NCBI GenBank assembly: GCA_036403235.1
Contig: DASWRI010000079.1
Location: 1-46,942 of the forward strand
Length of the DNA: 46,942 nt
Source of the DNA: JBGTFE01 sp036403235
GTDB lineage: Bacteria; Acidobacteriota; Blastocatellia; Pyrinomonadales; Pyrinomonadaceae
Direction: 5' to 3'
The notes beneath the pieces were generated by a model, which was given only the letters and a program-made list of their open reading frames with translations, ran no database searches and had not been told where the DNA came from. The position numbers and the translations under genes were made by a program. Within the stretch, counting starts at the first letter, position 1. Each line of letters begins with the position of its first letter. Shown here in pieces: positions 8,969 through 17,716 of the stretch.

Positions 8969-10447
8969 ATGGAAACTACCGGTTTTCTAAAAAGGCTGAT
9001 TCCCTTTCTGATTCTGCTGGCCACGGTTCTGGCGCTTCTGACGCTGATGCCGTTCGCCTATCCATATATTTCCAAATATATTACGACGCTTTTCAGAATC
9101 GACGAGGCCGACGCGGGCGTTACCGCCGTCAGCATTTTCGACGTCATTTACCGCATCGTCAGAATCGTTCTTTTGATGATGCTGATTGTGGCGATTATAC
9201 GTCTGCTCAATTCGATTATATTCAGCACCTTTCTCAGCTCGGCTTCATACGAGATTTCGACTTTGCTAAGAAACGTCATCTCGACGATTATTTTTATCGT
9301 CGCTTTTATCATCATTCTGCAAACGCAGTTTACGAGCGCCTATGAAAAGCTCGCGCCGATTTTTACGGGTTCGACGATTATCGGTATCGTCATCGGTCTG
9401 GCTTTGCAGGACACTCTCGGAAATTTCTTTGCGGGCGCGGCGATTCAGGCCGACAATCCGTTTCAGGTCGGCGACGTGATAAATATTTCGAACAAAGGAA
9501 CGGGCGTCGTCGAAAGCATCTCGTGGCGCGGCGTCAAAATCCGCACGTTTCAAAATAAAATTATCATCATCAGCAACAGCGTGCTCGGAAAAGAAATTTT
9601 CGAAGTCGCGCCGAAGGACAATCTCAACGCTCGGGTCGTATTTTTCAACACGCTTTACTCGAGCTCGCCCGCCCGCACCGCGCAGATTCTGCGCGAAGTC
9701 GTCCGGCAGGTCGAAAACGTCTCGCAGATGATTCGCCCGGTTATCCGCATCAGAAATTTGGGCGAAAGCGGAATCGATTGGGAAGTTAAATACTGGCTCG
9801 ACGATTACACGAAATATAACGACACGGACGCTTTGATTCGCCAGCGAATCTGGTATGCTTTCCAGCGCGAAAAAATCGAATTTGCCTACCCGACGCGCAC
9901 GATTCACGTCGAGACGAAACGGCAGGAAGACGCTTTCGTCGAAGCGAGTTCGACGATTTTCGACCGCATCAACAACGTTCCGATTTTTGTTCCGCTGAAC
10001 GACGACGAAATCGAAAAACTGGCCGTCGCGAGCAATCTCCGGGTTTTCGCGCCGGGCGAAAAAATCGTACGCAAAGGCCAAAAAGGCAATTCGATGTTTA
10101 TCGTTCATCGCGGAACGGTCACCGTGCAGGTCAGAGAAGACGGCAAGGTAAAACCGATTCGCCAGTTAAAGGAAGGCGGATTTTTCGGCGAGATGGGGCT
10201 TTTTACGGGCGAGCCGCGAACGGCGACGGTCGTCGCCGACGAAGAAGCCGAAGTTTTGGAAATCAAGCATTACTGCCTCAAGCCGATTCTCGAAGACAAT
10301 CCCGAGCTGGTCGAAAGTTTCGGCAAAATCATCGAAGAGCGACGCAATGCTCTGGAAGAACTTTTAGAGACACACGAAAGCGGTCAAAAGGTCGATAAAG
10401 CCGGAGTCTTCAATTCAATCCGAAAGTTTTTCGGTCTCAGAAATTAA
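8969..10447 (+). CDS. MscS-type mechanosensitive channel with C-terminal cyclic-nucleotide-binding domain
   Basis: A 492-aa protein with three or four N-terminal membrane segments (residues about 10-175). The MscS beta domain follows (LGNFFAGAAIQADNPFQVGD, then VVESISWRGVKIRT). A cNMP-binding domain at about 335-465 shows the phosphate-binding cassette pattern GGFFGEMGLFTGEPRTATV. It belongs to the cyclic-nucleotide-linked MscS group (bCNG-like), which may release ions or osmolytes in response to a nucleotide rather than to tension alone. It is in an operon with the NRAMP-like transporter (3-base gap) and is followed by a strong terminator. Confidence 0.9.
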   Translation: METTGFLKRLIPFLILLATVLALLTLMPFAYPYISKYITTLFRIDEADAGVTAVSIFDVIYRIVRIVLLMMLIVAIIRLLNSIIFSTFLSSASYEISTLLRNVISTIIFIVAFIIILQTQFTSAYEKLAPIFTGSTIIGIVIGLALQDTLGNFFAGAAIQADNPFQVGDVINISNKGTGVVESISWRGVKIRTFQNKIIIISNSVLGKEIFEVAPKDNLNARVVFFNTLYSSSPARTAQILREVVRQVENVSQMIRPVIRIRNLGESGIDWEVKYWLDDYTKYNDTDALIRQRIWYAFQREKIEFAYPTRTIHVETKRQEDAFVEASSTIFDRINNVPIFVPLNDDEIEKLAVASNLRVFAPGEKIVRKGQKGNSMFIVHRGTVTVQVREDGKVKPIRQLKEGGFFGEMGLFTGEPRTATVVADEEAEVLEIKHYCLKPILEDNPELVESFGKIIEERRNALEELLETHESGQKVDKAGVFNSIRKFFGLRN

Positions 10448-10460
10448 ATTTCAAGCCACA

Positions 10461-10500
10461 AAAAAATCGCGAGCCGAAAAATTTCGGCTCGCGATTTTTT
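10461..10500. terminator. Bidirectional terminator
   Basis: A 19-bp perfect stem (AAAAAATCGCGAGCCGAAA with complement) and a minimal loop separate two convergent genes. The A/T ends supply a U-tract in both directions. Confidence 0.9.
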
Positions 10501-10517
10501 AAAGATTCAACCGATTT

Positions 10518-11849
10518 TTAATAGATAGTAAAGCTATACGAAACGGTTTTCGTTATCGCATACGGCTGGCCGTTTCTTTTTGCCGGCTCAAATTTGATTT
10601 GTCTGGCCGCCGCGATGGCCTGCTCGGTCAGACCGTATGGCAAACCACTAATCGTCGAGATTCCGCCGATTGTTCCCGCTGCGGTAAATGTAACTTTGAG
10701 CGTCACCGTTCCCTGCACGTTGTTCTGGCGTCCGGCGTCTGTGTATCTGGCCTGCGGTTTCGAAATAATTTTTATTCCCTCGGTAACTCCGACCGGAACT
10801 TCTTTTTTGGCAATCGTCGGCCCCTCGGTGTCGCCGACGCCGGTTCCGTTGCCGTTTCCGGTTCCGTTACCGTTGCCGCTGCCCGAACCGATACCGTTGC
10901 CTTCGCCCGTTCCGATGCCGTTTCCGACGCCGGTTCCGCGACCGTTTCCGATACCGCCGCCGCTGCCGCGTCCGCTCGAAGCGTCATCAGCCGTCAAACC
11001 GTCGAGCGTTCCGACGCGCTCGGTCGTCTGTTCTCTTTTAATATTTCCCTGCGTTTCGTTTCTGATGGCGATGGTCGGATTGGTCATCTGCGTCACCGGC
11101 ATCGGCGCCATAATCGGTTTTTCAACCTGATTCGGCAATCTGCCTTTGGTGGCGTCGCGCTCGTTTTCTTTTCCGCCGCCGCCGCCGCCGCCGCCTTCTT
11201 CTTTATTCTTTTTCTGAACTTCTTCGACTTCAACCGGTTTATCGTCAATCGGGCCGACAAAAGCGAACATATCCGGCTCGTCAAGCGCAAAAACCGGAAG
11301 GCTGTGCGCGAAAAGCGACCAGAGCCAGGCGACCATCACGGCCGAGACCAGAAAAGTTCCGAAACCTGCCAGCAGGCCGTTGCGGAGCTGTACATCTTTT
11401 ACTTCGATAACGGTCGGGCGATACGAGTCATCCGGCGAAGTTGTTGTATTATTTTCCTGATAAGAATAATCGTATGCCGCGGTCACCGCAGGAGCAGCTT
11501 TAGCTTCATAACCGTTGCCGTTGCCGTTTGCCGGGCTCGGCTCTGCCGCCACAAAAGTTTCCGGCTCTTCGGCGACGTCGACGGCGTTCAGTTCCAAAAT
11601 ATCGTCATCGGAAAAAGCCTCGGTCGGCGGCACGACTTGTTCTTCCGCCGCCGCAACTGTCTCAAAAGAAGCGGGCGAAGAAGCGTCGGCCTGCGAACCG
11701 CTGACGCCGACAGAGCTAACGGTCGCCGTCTCGTCTTTTAGCGGATTCATCTCAAAAGCCTGCAAATTCTCGCCGCAGTTCGGACAAAATCCGAATTTTT
11801 CGGCAAATCCCTCTTCACATTTTGTGCAATATTTAACTATTTTTCCCAT
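10518..11849 (-). CDS. Zinc-ribbon, Gly-rich, TonB C-terminal domain protein
   Basis: A 443-aa protein. The N-terminus is a zinc ribbon (Cys8-x2-Cys11 and Cys22-x2-Cys25). An acidic linker follows, then one membrane segment near residues 155-180 (LLAGFGTFLVSAVMVAWLWS), a Gly-run and a GNGxGxG repeat region (about 290-345). The C-terminus is a TonB domain (QARYTDAGRQNNVQGTVTLK, then QIKFEPAKRNGQP). The topology puts the zinc ribbon in the cytoplasm and TonB-C in the periplasm, where it would contact outer-membrane transporters. No ExbB/ExbD genes are next to it. A good promoter lies upstream at 11907-11934. Confidence 0.85.
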   Translation of the reverse strand: MGKIVKYCTKCEEGFAEKFGFCPNCGENLQAFEMNPLKDETATVSSVGVSGSQADASSPASFETVAAAEEQVVPPTEAFSDDDILELNAVDVAEEPETFVAAEPSPANGNGNGYEAKAAPAVTAAYDYSYQENNTTTSPDDSYRPTVIEVKDVQLRNGLLAGFGTFLVSAVMVAWLWSLFAHSLPVFALDEPDMFAFVGPIDDKPVEVEEVQKKNKEEGGGGGGGGKENERDATKGRLPNQVEKPIMAPMPVTQMTNPTIAIRNETQGNIKREQTTERVGTLDGLTADDASSGRGSGGGIGNGRGTGVGNGIGTGEGNGIGSGSGNGNGTGNGNGTGVGDTEGPTIAKKEVPVGVTEGIKIISKPQARYTDAGRQNNVQGTVTLKVTFTAAGTIGGISTISGLPYGLTEQAIAAARQIKFEPAKRNGQPYAITKTVSYSFTIY

Positions 11850-11906
11850 CTATTTAGCCTCTCAAACTTTATAACTCTTAAGTCAAGAGTTTAACGACCT
11901 TCTTCA

Positions 11907-11934
11907 ATTATAACCTGATTTATGCAGATGTTAA
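11907..11934 (-). promoter_or_regulatory. Sigma-70-type promoter of the TonB-like gene
   Basis: On the minus strand TTAACA (11934-11929), a 16-base spacer and a perfect TATAAT (11912-11907) lie 58 bases before the start codon. Confidence 0.5.
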
Positions 11935-12134
11935 GCTTATTCGGGGATTTTCGCTTTTAACATTTTATTGAATACAACGAACTTTTTGATGTTCCAAACG
12001 TTTGACGAGATGCCTACAGCCATCTAAACTTTTTACATATTCGGACTATAAAATTGCGATTAACAACTTATCCCCAAAATTTTGCAACTAAAAGAGCAAT
12101 TATAAAATACTTCTTTTATCTACTACTAAATTTA

Positions 12135-13370
12135 ATGCGAATCAAGAAATATTTCAAAAAAATTACGATTACAAGTCTGTTCTTGTTCCTTCTGAGCATT
12201 GTTTCACCGGCACAGACGACGATTTCCGAGCCGCGCCAGGAAAAACTACTAAACGGCCTGAAGCTGCTCGTCTGGTCGGACGCCAAAGCGCAGAAGGCGA
12301 CGGTCAAGCTTCGCATTCACAGCGGCTCGGCGTTTGACCCGCTGGCCCGAGAAGGCGTCATGGCGCTGCTCGCCGACATTTTGTTTCCGAGCGAAACGGC
12401 GCGCGATTATTTCAGTGAAGATTTGGGCGGAAGCCTTTCGGTGACGAGTAATTACGATTATATCCAAATCGACGCAACGGGCGATAACGATAAAATTCTG
12501 GAAATTCTCGAAGCTCTTGCGCAGGCCGTCTCGCAGCCGCAAATCGACAAAGAGACGACCGCCAAAGTAAAAGCGGCGAAGCTCGAAAAAATTAAAGAGC
12601 TCGAAAAAAATCCGACTTATATGGCCGTTCAGACCGTTTCCAAACAGCTTTACGGTAGTTATCCGTATGGCAGAGCTCCGCTCGGAACTTCCGAATCCGT
12701 TTCCAAAATCGATTTCGCCGACGTTCTCCTGGCCAAACAAAAATTTCTGACCGCCGACAACGCGACGCTCACTATTTCGGGAAACGTTAAGTTTGACCTC
12801 ATTTTTCGCGCCGCGCGGCGCTATTTCGGCGGCTGGATAAAAGCCGACAAAAAAGTTCCGGCAACCTTTACGCAACCCGACGCACCGGCTTCTATTGGCG
12901 TTACACTCGATACTGATTCTTCGGCTGAAATCGCGGATATGCTTATAGCGATAAGAAGTTTTGCCCGGAACGACAAAGATTTCTACGCATCTCAAATTCT
13001 CGTGAAAATAATGACAAGTGCGGTTAAAAATCCATCCGACTATTTTGTTAAAAGCGAGTCCTACCTGCTTAACGGAATTTTTATGATAAAAGGAAAAACC
13101 GCTTCGGAGAAATCGCCGAAATTTCAAATTGGCCGGGAAGTTTTTGAAAAAGCCAAAGCGGAAGTGCTGGCTGAATTAAATCAGAGAAATTTAGCAGATT
13201 TCTGGCTCGATGGCGATACTTATAAGCTCGCTCCGGTCAAAGACGAATTGAACACGGCCGCCAACATCAAGCTCGAAGACGTGCAGCGAGTCTGGGACAG
13301 ATTACAGACGCAGCCGAGCGCGACGATTATTATCCCGAAAACCGTCGGGACGAATTCGAAAACAAATTAA
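12135..13370 (+). CDS. Peptidase M16-family protein, probably inactive
   Basis: A 411-aa exported protein: signal segment ITSLFLFLLSIVSPAQ at about residues 10-27. Two M16-like repeats follow, with LLNGLKLLVW at the start of the first and RAPLGTSESVSKIDFADVLL in its middle. The zinc motif HxxEH expected after the N-terminal strands is missing; the matching helix reads GVMALLADILF. It thus resembles the non-catalytic partner subunit of M16 pairs. I chose the ATG at 12135, which directly precedes the basic signal-peptide start, over an upstream TTG. The stop abuts the next ATG, so it is co-transcribed with the methyltransferase. Confidence 0.75.
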   Translation: MRIKKYFKKITITSLFLFLLSIVSPAQTTISEPRQEKLLNGLKLLVWSDAKAQKATVKLRIHSGSAFDPLAREGVMALLADILFPSETARDYFSEDLGGSLSVTSNYDYIQIDATGDNDKILEILEALAQAVSQPQIDKETTAKVKAAKLEKIKELEKNPTYMAVQTVSKQLYGSYPYGRAPLGTSESVSKIDFADVLLAKQKFLTADNATLTISGNVKFDLIFRAARRYFGGWIKADKKVPATFTQPDAPASIGVTLDTDSSAEIADMLIAIRSFARNDKDFYASQILVKIMTSAVKNPSDYFVKSESYLLNGIFMIKGKTASEKSPKFQIGREVFEKAKAEVLAELNQRNLADFWLDGDTYKLAPVKDELNTAANIKLEDVQRVWDRLQTQPSATIIIPKTVGTNSKTN

Positions 13371-14099
13371 ATGCCGGACGAAAAAACTGCCGACGAGCTG
13401 AAACACGCGAAAGCGGTGCGCGAGATGTTTTCGGGCATCGCTTCGAAATACGACTTTCTCAATCACCTGCTGTCGGTCAACGTCGATAAACGCTGGCGAC
13501 GGCTCGTCGCCGAAAAGCTTCGGGACGTTTTAAACAATCCGGAAGCGATGATTTTGGACGTCGCCTGCGGAACGGGCGATTTGGCGATTGAGCTGCAACG
13601 GCGCGGGCGCGCGCGCATTTTCGCGACGGATTTCTGCCGCCCGATGCTCGACATCGCGTTTGATAAAAACGAAAAAAACAATACGGAAATTCCCTACATC
13701 GAAGCCGACGGAATGAATCTTTCTTTTGCGGACAAAACGTTCGACGCGGTCACGATTGCCTTCGGACTCAGAAATTTTTCGAACTGGGAAAACGGCTTGC
13801 GCGAATTTCACCGAATTTTGAAAACGGGAGGTAAGCTCGTCGTGCTGGAATTTTCGAGTCCCGTCGTTCCGGGTTTCCGGCAGCTCTTTAAGTTTTACTT
13901 TTCGCACATTTTGCCGCGTATCGGCGGCGCCGTCAGCGGCTCGCGCGGCGCTTACGAATATCTGCCCGATTCGGTTTCACGCTTTCCCGACCAAAAAAAT
14001 CTGGTTTCCCTGATGCGCAAAATCGGCTTTTCCGATGTAGAATATAAAAATCTAACCGGCGGAATTGCCGCCATTCATTTTGGCGTAAAGGATATTTAA
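13371..14099 (+). CDS. menG: Demethylmenaquinone/ubiquinone methyltransferase (UbiE/MenG)
   Basis: A 242-aa SAM-dependent C-methyltransferase for the last step of menaquinone (or ubiquinone) synthesis. Motifs: VREMFSGIASKYDFLNHLLS near the N-terminus, SAM motif I DVACGTGD (63-70), the acidic loop FATDFCRPML, and UbiE signatures IAFGLRNF and EYLPDSVSRFP. Length fits the family. Start ATG abuts the stop of the M16-like gene. The usual quinone in Acidobacteria is menaquinone, so MenG is the better name. Confidence 0.93.
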   Translation: MPDEKTADELKHAKAVREMFSGIASKYDFLNHLLSVNVDKRWRRLVAEKLRDVLNNPEAMILDVACGTGDLAIELQRRGRARIFATDFCRPMLDIAFDKNEKNNTEIPYIEADGMNLSFADKTFDAVTIAFGLRNFSNWENGLREFHRILKTGGKLVVLEFSSPVVPGFRQLFKFYFSHILPRIGGAVSGSRGAYEYLPDSVSRFPDQKNLVSLMRKIGFSDVEYKNLTGGIAAIHFGVKDI

Positions 14100-14134
14100 T
14101 CAAAACATCCGGCTTCTTCGCTTTTCGATTTGGA

Positions 14135-15115
14135 ATGAAACACAAAATTCTCAGTTTTGCGCGCCAGCTCGGATTTCTGCTGCTCGTCGTCTGGACAGTC
14201 GTTTCCATCGTCACGCTTTTAATCGAGATAATCCCCGGAAGCCCGGCGATTGCGGCTCTCGGAGAAAATGCGACGGCCGAGCAAATCGCCAATTTCAACC
14301 AGCGCCACGGACTCGACAAACCGGCGTTTTTCTTTTCGTATTCGGGCAAGGAAGGCTTTAAATGGAACGGCGCCGACAATCGCTATCTGACTTACTGGAA
14401 AGGCGTCGTGACGGGAGATTTGGGAAAATCTTTTCAGGACGGGCGTCCGGTTTCGGACAGGATTCTCGAACGCTATCCGGCGACCATCAAGCTCGCTTTC
14501 GCCGCGCTGATTGTCGCCGTCGCGATTGCCGTTCCGCTCGGTGTTTTGGCGGGAACGAACAAAAACACATGGATTGACAATTTCGCCTCGTTTTTCGCGC
14601 TTCTCGGCATCAGCCTGCCGACATTCGTCATCGGCCCGTTTCTGGTTTATCTTTTCGCCGTCAAATTTCGAATCTTTTCGCCGACCGGCAGCGCAAATCC
14701 GGAAGACATCATTTTGCCCGCGATAACTCTGGGCGCGGCACTCTCGGCGATTTTGACGCGCATGGTGCGCAGCTCGGTCATCGAGGAGCTCGGCGAAGAT
14801 TACGTCCGGACGGCGCGCGCCAAAGGTTTGAGCGAAAAAAAAGTCGTTTACAAACACGTTTTGAAAAACGGTCTGATTCCGGTCGTGACGATTCTGGGCT
14901 TGCAGCTCGGCGTTTTGCTCGCCGGCGCAATCATCACGGAAAAGATTTTCGGCTGGCAGGGACTCGGCCTGTTGCTGCTCGACGAAGGCATCGCCAAGCG
15001 CGATTATCGCCTGATTCAAGGCTGCGTGCTCGTCATTTCCGTGACGTATATCCTGGCAAATTCTTTGACCGATTTGGTTTATCGCTGGCTCGACCCGCGA
15101 ATCAGACTGACCTGA
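14135..15115 (+). CDS. ABC transporter permease, DppB/OppB type
   Basis: A 326-aa inner-membrane permease with the family's N-terminal TM (LLLVVWTVVSIVTLLIEIIP) and a long periplasmic loop (RHGLDKPAFFFSYSGKEGF). Five further TMs surround the EAA loop (EELGEDYVRTARAKGLSEKK). It would form the channel with the following permease. Related proteins import di- and oligopeptides, nickel or other small solutes. No substrate-binding protein is encoded nearby. Confidence 0.9.
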   Translation: MKHKILSFARQLGFLLLVVWTVVSIVTLLIEIIPGSPAIAALGENATAEQIANFNQRHGLDKPAFFFSYSGKEGFKWNGADNRYLTYWKGVVTGDLGKSFQDGRPVSDRILERYPATIKLAFAALIVAVAIAVPLGVLAGTNKNTWIDNFASFFALLGISLPTFVIGPFLVYLFAVKFRIFSPTGSANPEDIILPAITLGAALSAILTRMVRSSVIEELGEDYVRTARAKGLSEKKVVYKHVLKNGLIPVVTILGLQLGVLLAGAIITEKIFGWQGLGLLLLDEGIAKRDYRLIQGCVLVISVTYILANSLTDLVYRWLDPRIRLT

Positions 15116-15121
15116 ATGGGG

Positions 15122-15179
15122 ATTGCGGATTGCGGAATTTTTCTACGCACCCCGTATTCCGCGTTCCGCATTCCGCATT
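15122..15179. repeat. Short inverted repeat inside the ABC operon
   Basis: ATTGCGGATTGCGGAA (15122-15137) and TTCCGCATTCCGCATT (15164-15179) form an imperfect hairpin (14 of 16 pairs) in the only real gap between the two permease genes. It may tune relative expression or mRNA stability. Confidence 0.55.
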
Positions 15180-15182
15180 AAA

Positions 15183-16064
15183 ATGAATCGCTTAACTTAC
15201 ATCGGAATCGCAATCGTCGCCATACTCATCATCACGGCGATTTTCGCGCCTTTAATCGCGACGCACGATACGACGGCGCAAAATCTGATGCTGCGCTATG
15301 CGCCGATGTCGCCCGAACACTGGTTCGGGACGGATTCGCTCGGGCGCGATGTTTTTTCGCGGCTCGTCTACGGCGCGCGAATTTCTCTGCGCGTCGGGAT
15401 AATCGTCGTCGCGATTTCGGCTTCAATCGGAATTTTTATCGGCGCGATTGCCGGATTTTACGGCAAATGGGTCGATAAACTGCTTTCGGGCTATATTTTC
15501 AACGTCTTTCTCGCTTTTCCCGGCCTTCTGCTGGCCATCGCGCTCGCCGCTTTTGTCGATGAAAAAGCGCTTTACAACGCGCTTTTCGGCGAATCTCTGG
15601 CAAATTATTTTATCAGTATTTTGGGCGAAGGCTTGTCGAAGATGATTCTGGCGCTGTGCATTATCGGCTGGGTCGGCTACGCACGCGTGATGCGCGCGCA
15701 GGTTTTGAAAGTTCGCGAATACGATTTCGTGCAGGCGGCGCGCGCGCTCGGAGCAAGCAATATGCGGATTTTGTTTACGCATATTCTGCCGAACGCGATT
15801 CAGCCTTTGATAGTGCAGGCGAGTCTCGGGATGGCCGGCGCGGTTTTGTCAGAAGCGTCGCTGTCGTTTCTCGGTTTGGGAATTCCGCCGCCCGCGCCGA
15901 GCTGGGGAACGATGCTCGAGGAAGCGCGCGGTCTCGACACGCTTTACAACGCGCCGCACGTTTTCTTTTTTCCGGCGATTGCCATCGCGCTGACGGTTCT
16001 GGCATTTAATTTTATCGGCGACGGTCTGCGCGAATATCTCGACCCGAAACAGCGAAAAAGATAA
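15183..16064 (+). CDS. ABC transporter permease, DppC/OppC type
   Basis: A 293-aa inner-membrane permease, partner of the upstream DppB-like protein. It has TM1 at about 6-28 and the DppC hallmark HWFGTDSLGRDVFSRLVYGAR. The EAA loop is VREYDFVQAARALGASNMRI and the C-terminal signature is LSEASLSFLGLGIPPPAPSWG. The ATG at 15183 was preferred to an upstream in-frame codon lying in the inverted repeat, because it begins directly before TM1. Confidence 0.9.
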   Translation: MNRLTYIGIAIVAILIITAIFAPLIATHDTTAQNLMLRYAPMSPEHWFGTDSLGRDVFSRLVYGARISLRVGIIVVAISASIGIFIGAIAGFYGKWVDKLLSGYIFNVFLAFPGLLLAIALAAFVDEKALYNALFGESLANYFISILGEGLSKMILALCIIGWVGYARVMRAQVLKVREYDFVQAARALGASNMRILFTHILPNAIQPLIVQASLGMAGAVLSEASLSFLGLGIPPPAPSWGTMLEEARGLDTLYNAPHVFFFPAIAIALTVLAFNFIGDGLREYLDPKQRKR

Positions 16065-16066
16065 CG

Positions 16067-17026
16067 ATGCCCGTTATTTCAATCCAAAATCTTTCCAAAA
16101 CTTACCCGCCTTCGTTTCCGCGCCTGAAAAAAATTTTGCGCGTGGCCGTCGAGCCGCCCGTCGAAGCCTTAAAAGATGTTTCGTTTGAAATCGGCGAAAA
16201 CGAGATTTTTGGGCTTATCGGCCAAAACGGTGCGGGCAAAACGACCATCACAAAAATTATCGCGACGCTGGTTCAGCCGACGAGCGGACGAGTTCTGGTA
16301 AAAGATTTTGATTCGGTCAAAAATGAAGTCAAGGTGCGCTCTTTGATTGGTCTTGCGACCGCCGAGGAACGCTCGTTTTACTGGCGCTTGAGCTGCGAGC
16401 AGAATATGCTTTTTTTCGCGCGGCTTTACGGCATCAAGGATTCGGAAGCGCGCCGCAAAATCCGCGAAATTTTTGAAAAAGTTAATTTAATCGGACTCGC
16501 CGCACGTCGTTTTTCCGAGCTTTCGACCGGAAACAAACAGCGGCTCGCCGTCGCCCGCGCGATGCTGCCCGCGCCGCCGATTTTGCTGCTCGACGAGCCG
16601 ACGCGCTCGCTCGACCCGATTGCCGCCGCCGAAATGCGCGCGCTGATTTCATCGCTTTCGGGCGTTTCCATTTTGCTCACGTCTCACAATTTGACGGAGG
16701 TCGAACAGCTTTGCGACCGCGTGGCGATTATTTCAAAGGGCGAAATCCGCGCCGTCGGAACGACGGAAAATCTGCGGCGCGCGCACCGGCAGACGGAAAA
16801 AATCAAAATTTTCGTTCGCAATTTTTCGGAAAACAATCTGCGCGCCGTTTTGCCCGAATTTACGATTGAAATCGCGCCGGATTTTCAAATTTTAAGATTT
16901 TCGCGCGAAAGCGGCGACGATTCGCTCGGAAAAGTTATTGCCTGTCTGACTCGGAAAGATGTAAAAATTTTAGATATCGAAATCGAGCGAGCGACGCTTC
17001 TCGACGTTTTGGAAGCATACGAATGA
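16067..17026 (+). CDS. ABC transporter ATP-binding protein, DrrA/CcmA-like
   Basis: A 319-aa ATPase with Walker A GQNGAGKTT (52-60), signature LSTGNKQRLAVARAML, Walker B ILLLDEPTRSLD and the H-loop (LLTSHNLTEVEQLCDR). The N-terminal insertion (YPPSFPRLKKILRVAVEPP) and C-terminal extension resemble exporter-type ATPases (DrrA/NatA), not the DppD/DppF subunits that normally pair with DppBC permeases. It starts 2 bases after the permease stop and overlaps pxpB by 4 bases, so it lies in one operon with both. Whether it powers the DppBC-like permeases is uncertain. Confidence 0.88.
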   Translation: MPVISIQNLSKTYPPSFPRLKKILRVAVEPPVEALKDVSFEIGENEIFGLIGQNGAGKTTITKIIATLVQPTSGRVLVKDFDSVKNEVKVRSLIGLATAEERSFYWRLSCEQNMLFFARLYGIKDSEARRKIREIFEKVNLIGLAARRFSELSTGNKQRLAVARAMLPAPPILLLDEPTRSLDPIAAAEMRALISSLSGVSILLTSHNLTEVEQLCDRVAIISKGEIRAVGTTENLRRAHRQTEKIKIFVRNFSENNLRAVLPEFTIEIAPDFQILRFSRESGDDSLGKVIACLTRKDVKILDIEIERATLLDVLEAYE

Positions 17027-17703
17027 GCGATAAAATAAGATTTTTCTCTCTCGGCGACAATGCGCTGACCGTTGAATTCGGCAACGAAATTTCCGAAATT
17101 TTAAACGAACGCGCGCTGAAGCTCGGCCAATTCATCGAGCAAAACGCTTTTCAAGGATTTATTGAAATCGTTCCCGCCTACGCTTCGCTCTCGATTTTTT
17201 ATAATACGGCAGCGGTAAAACGTGCTTTTCCACGATTTGCGACCGCATTTGAAGCCGTCAGAAACTTTGCCGAAATTGCTTTGCGTAATTTGGAAGAAAA
17301 TTTTCAGACAAATTCGCGCGTTATAGAGATTCCCGTTTCTTTTGAGCCGGAATTCACCGTTGATTTAGATTTTGTCGCCGAACACAGTCGGTTAAAGCCC
17401 GATGAAGTGATAGAGATTTTCATCGCGAAAACTTATCGCGTTTTTATGCTCGGATTTCTTCCCGGTTTTGCCTATATGGGCGAGGTCGATGCCCGAATCG
17501 CGACGCCGCGCAAATTGACGCCGCGCCTCGAGGTTGCCGAAGGAAGCGTCGGAATAGCCGGAAAACAAACGGGAATTTACTCGCTTTCGTCGCCCGGCGG
17601 CTGGCAGATAATCGGCAAAACAGCAAAAAAGCTTTTTACGCCCGAAGCCGAAAATCCGACGTTTCTGCGCGCGGGCGATTCGGTCAAATTTTATAAAATT
17701 TAG
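17023..17703 (+). CDS. pxpB: 5-oxoprolinase subunit PxpB (KipI-like)
   Basis: A 226-aa cytosolic subunit of the ATP-dependent 5-oxoprolinase PxpABC, which opens 5-oxoproline (pyroglutamate) to glutamate. The C-terminal cyclophilin-like region shows the KipI signatures MLGFLPGFAYMGEVD, TPRKLTPRLEVAEGSVGIAG and YSLSSPGGWQIIGKT. It is followed by pxpC and pxpA in the usual gene set. ATG overlaps the ABC ATPase gene by 4 bases. Confidence 0.93.
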   Translation: MSDKIRFFSLGDNALTVEFGNEISEILNERALKLGQFIEQNAFQGFIEIVPAYASLSIFYNTAAVKRAFPRFATAFEAVRNFAEIALRNLEENFQTNSRVIEIPVSFEPEFTVDLDFVAEHSRLKPDEVIEIFIAKTYRVFMLGFLPGFAYMGEVDARIATPRKLTPRLEVAEGSVGIAGKQTGIYSLSSPGGWQIIGKTAKKLFTPEAENPTFLRAGDSVKFYKI

Positions 17704-17716
17704 TTGTCGGTTTTTT

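Noticed and set aside
9266..10108. 280-codon minus-strand frame opposite the MscS-type gene
   Set aside because: Shadow of the plus-strand gene, Arg/Asp/Asn-rich, no domain and no ribosome-binding site.
10599..11741. 380-codon open frame on the plus strand opposite the TonB-like gene
   Set aside because: Low-complexity Arg/Ser-rich translation caused by the Gly-rich codons of the real minus-strand gene; no ribosome-binding site or domain.
12022..12048. Seventh sigma-28 promoter (TAAACTTT, 11 bases, GACTATAA)
   Set aside because: The -10 differs from GCCGATAA at several positions and the downstream gene is an unrelated M16-like protein.
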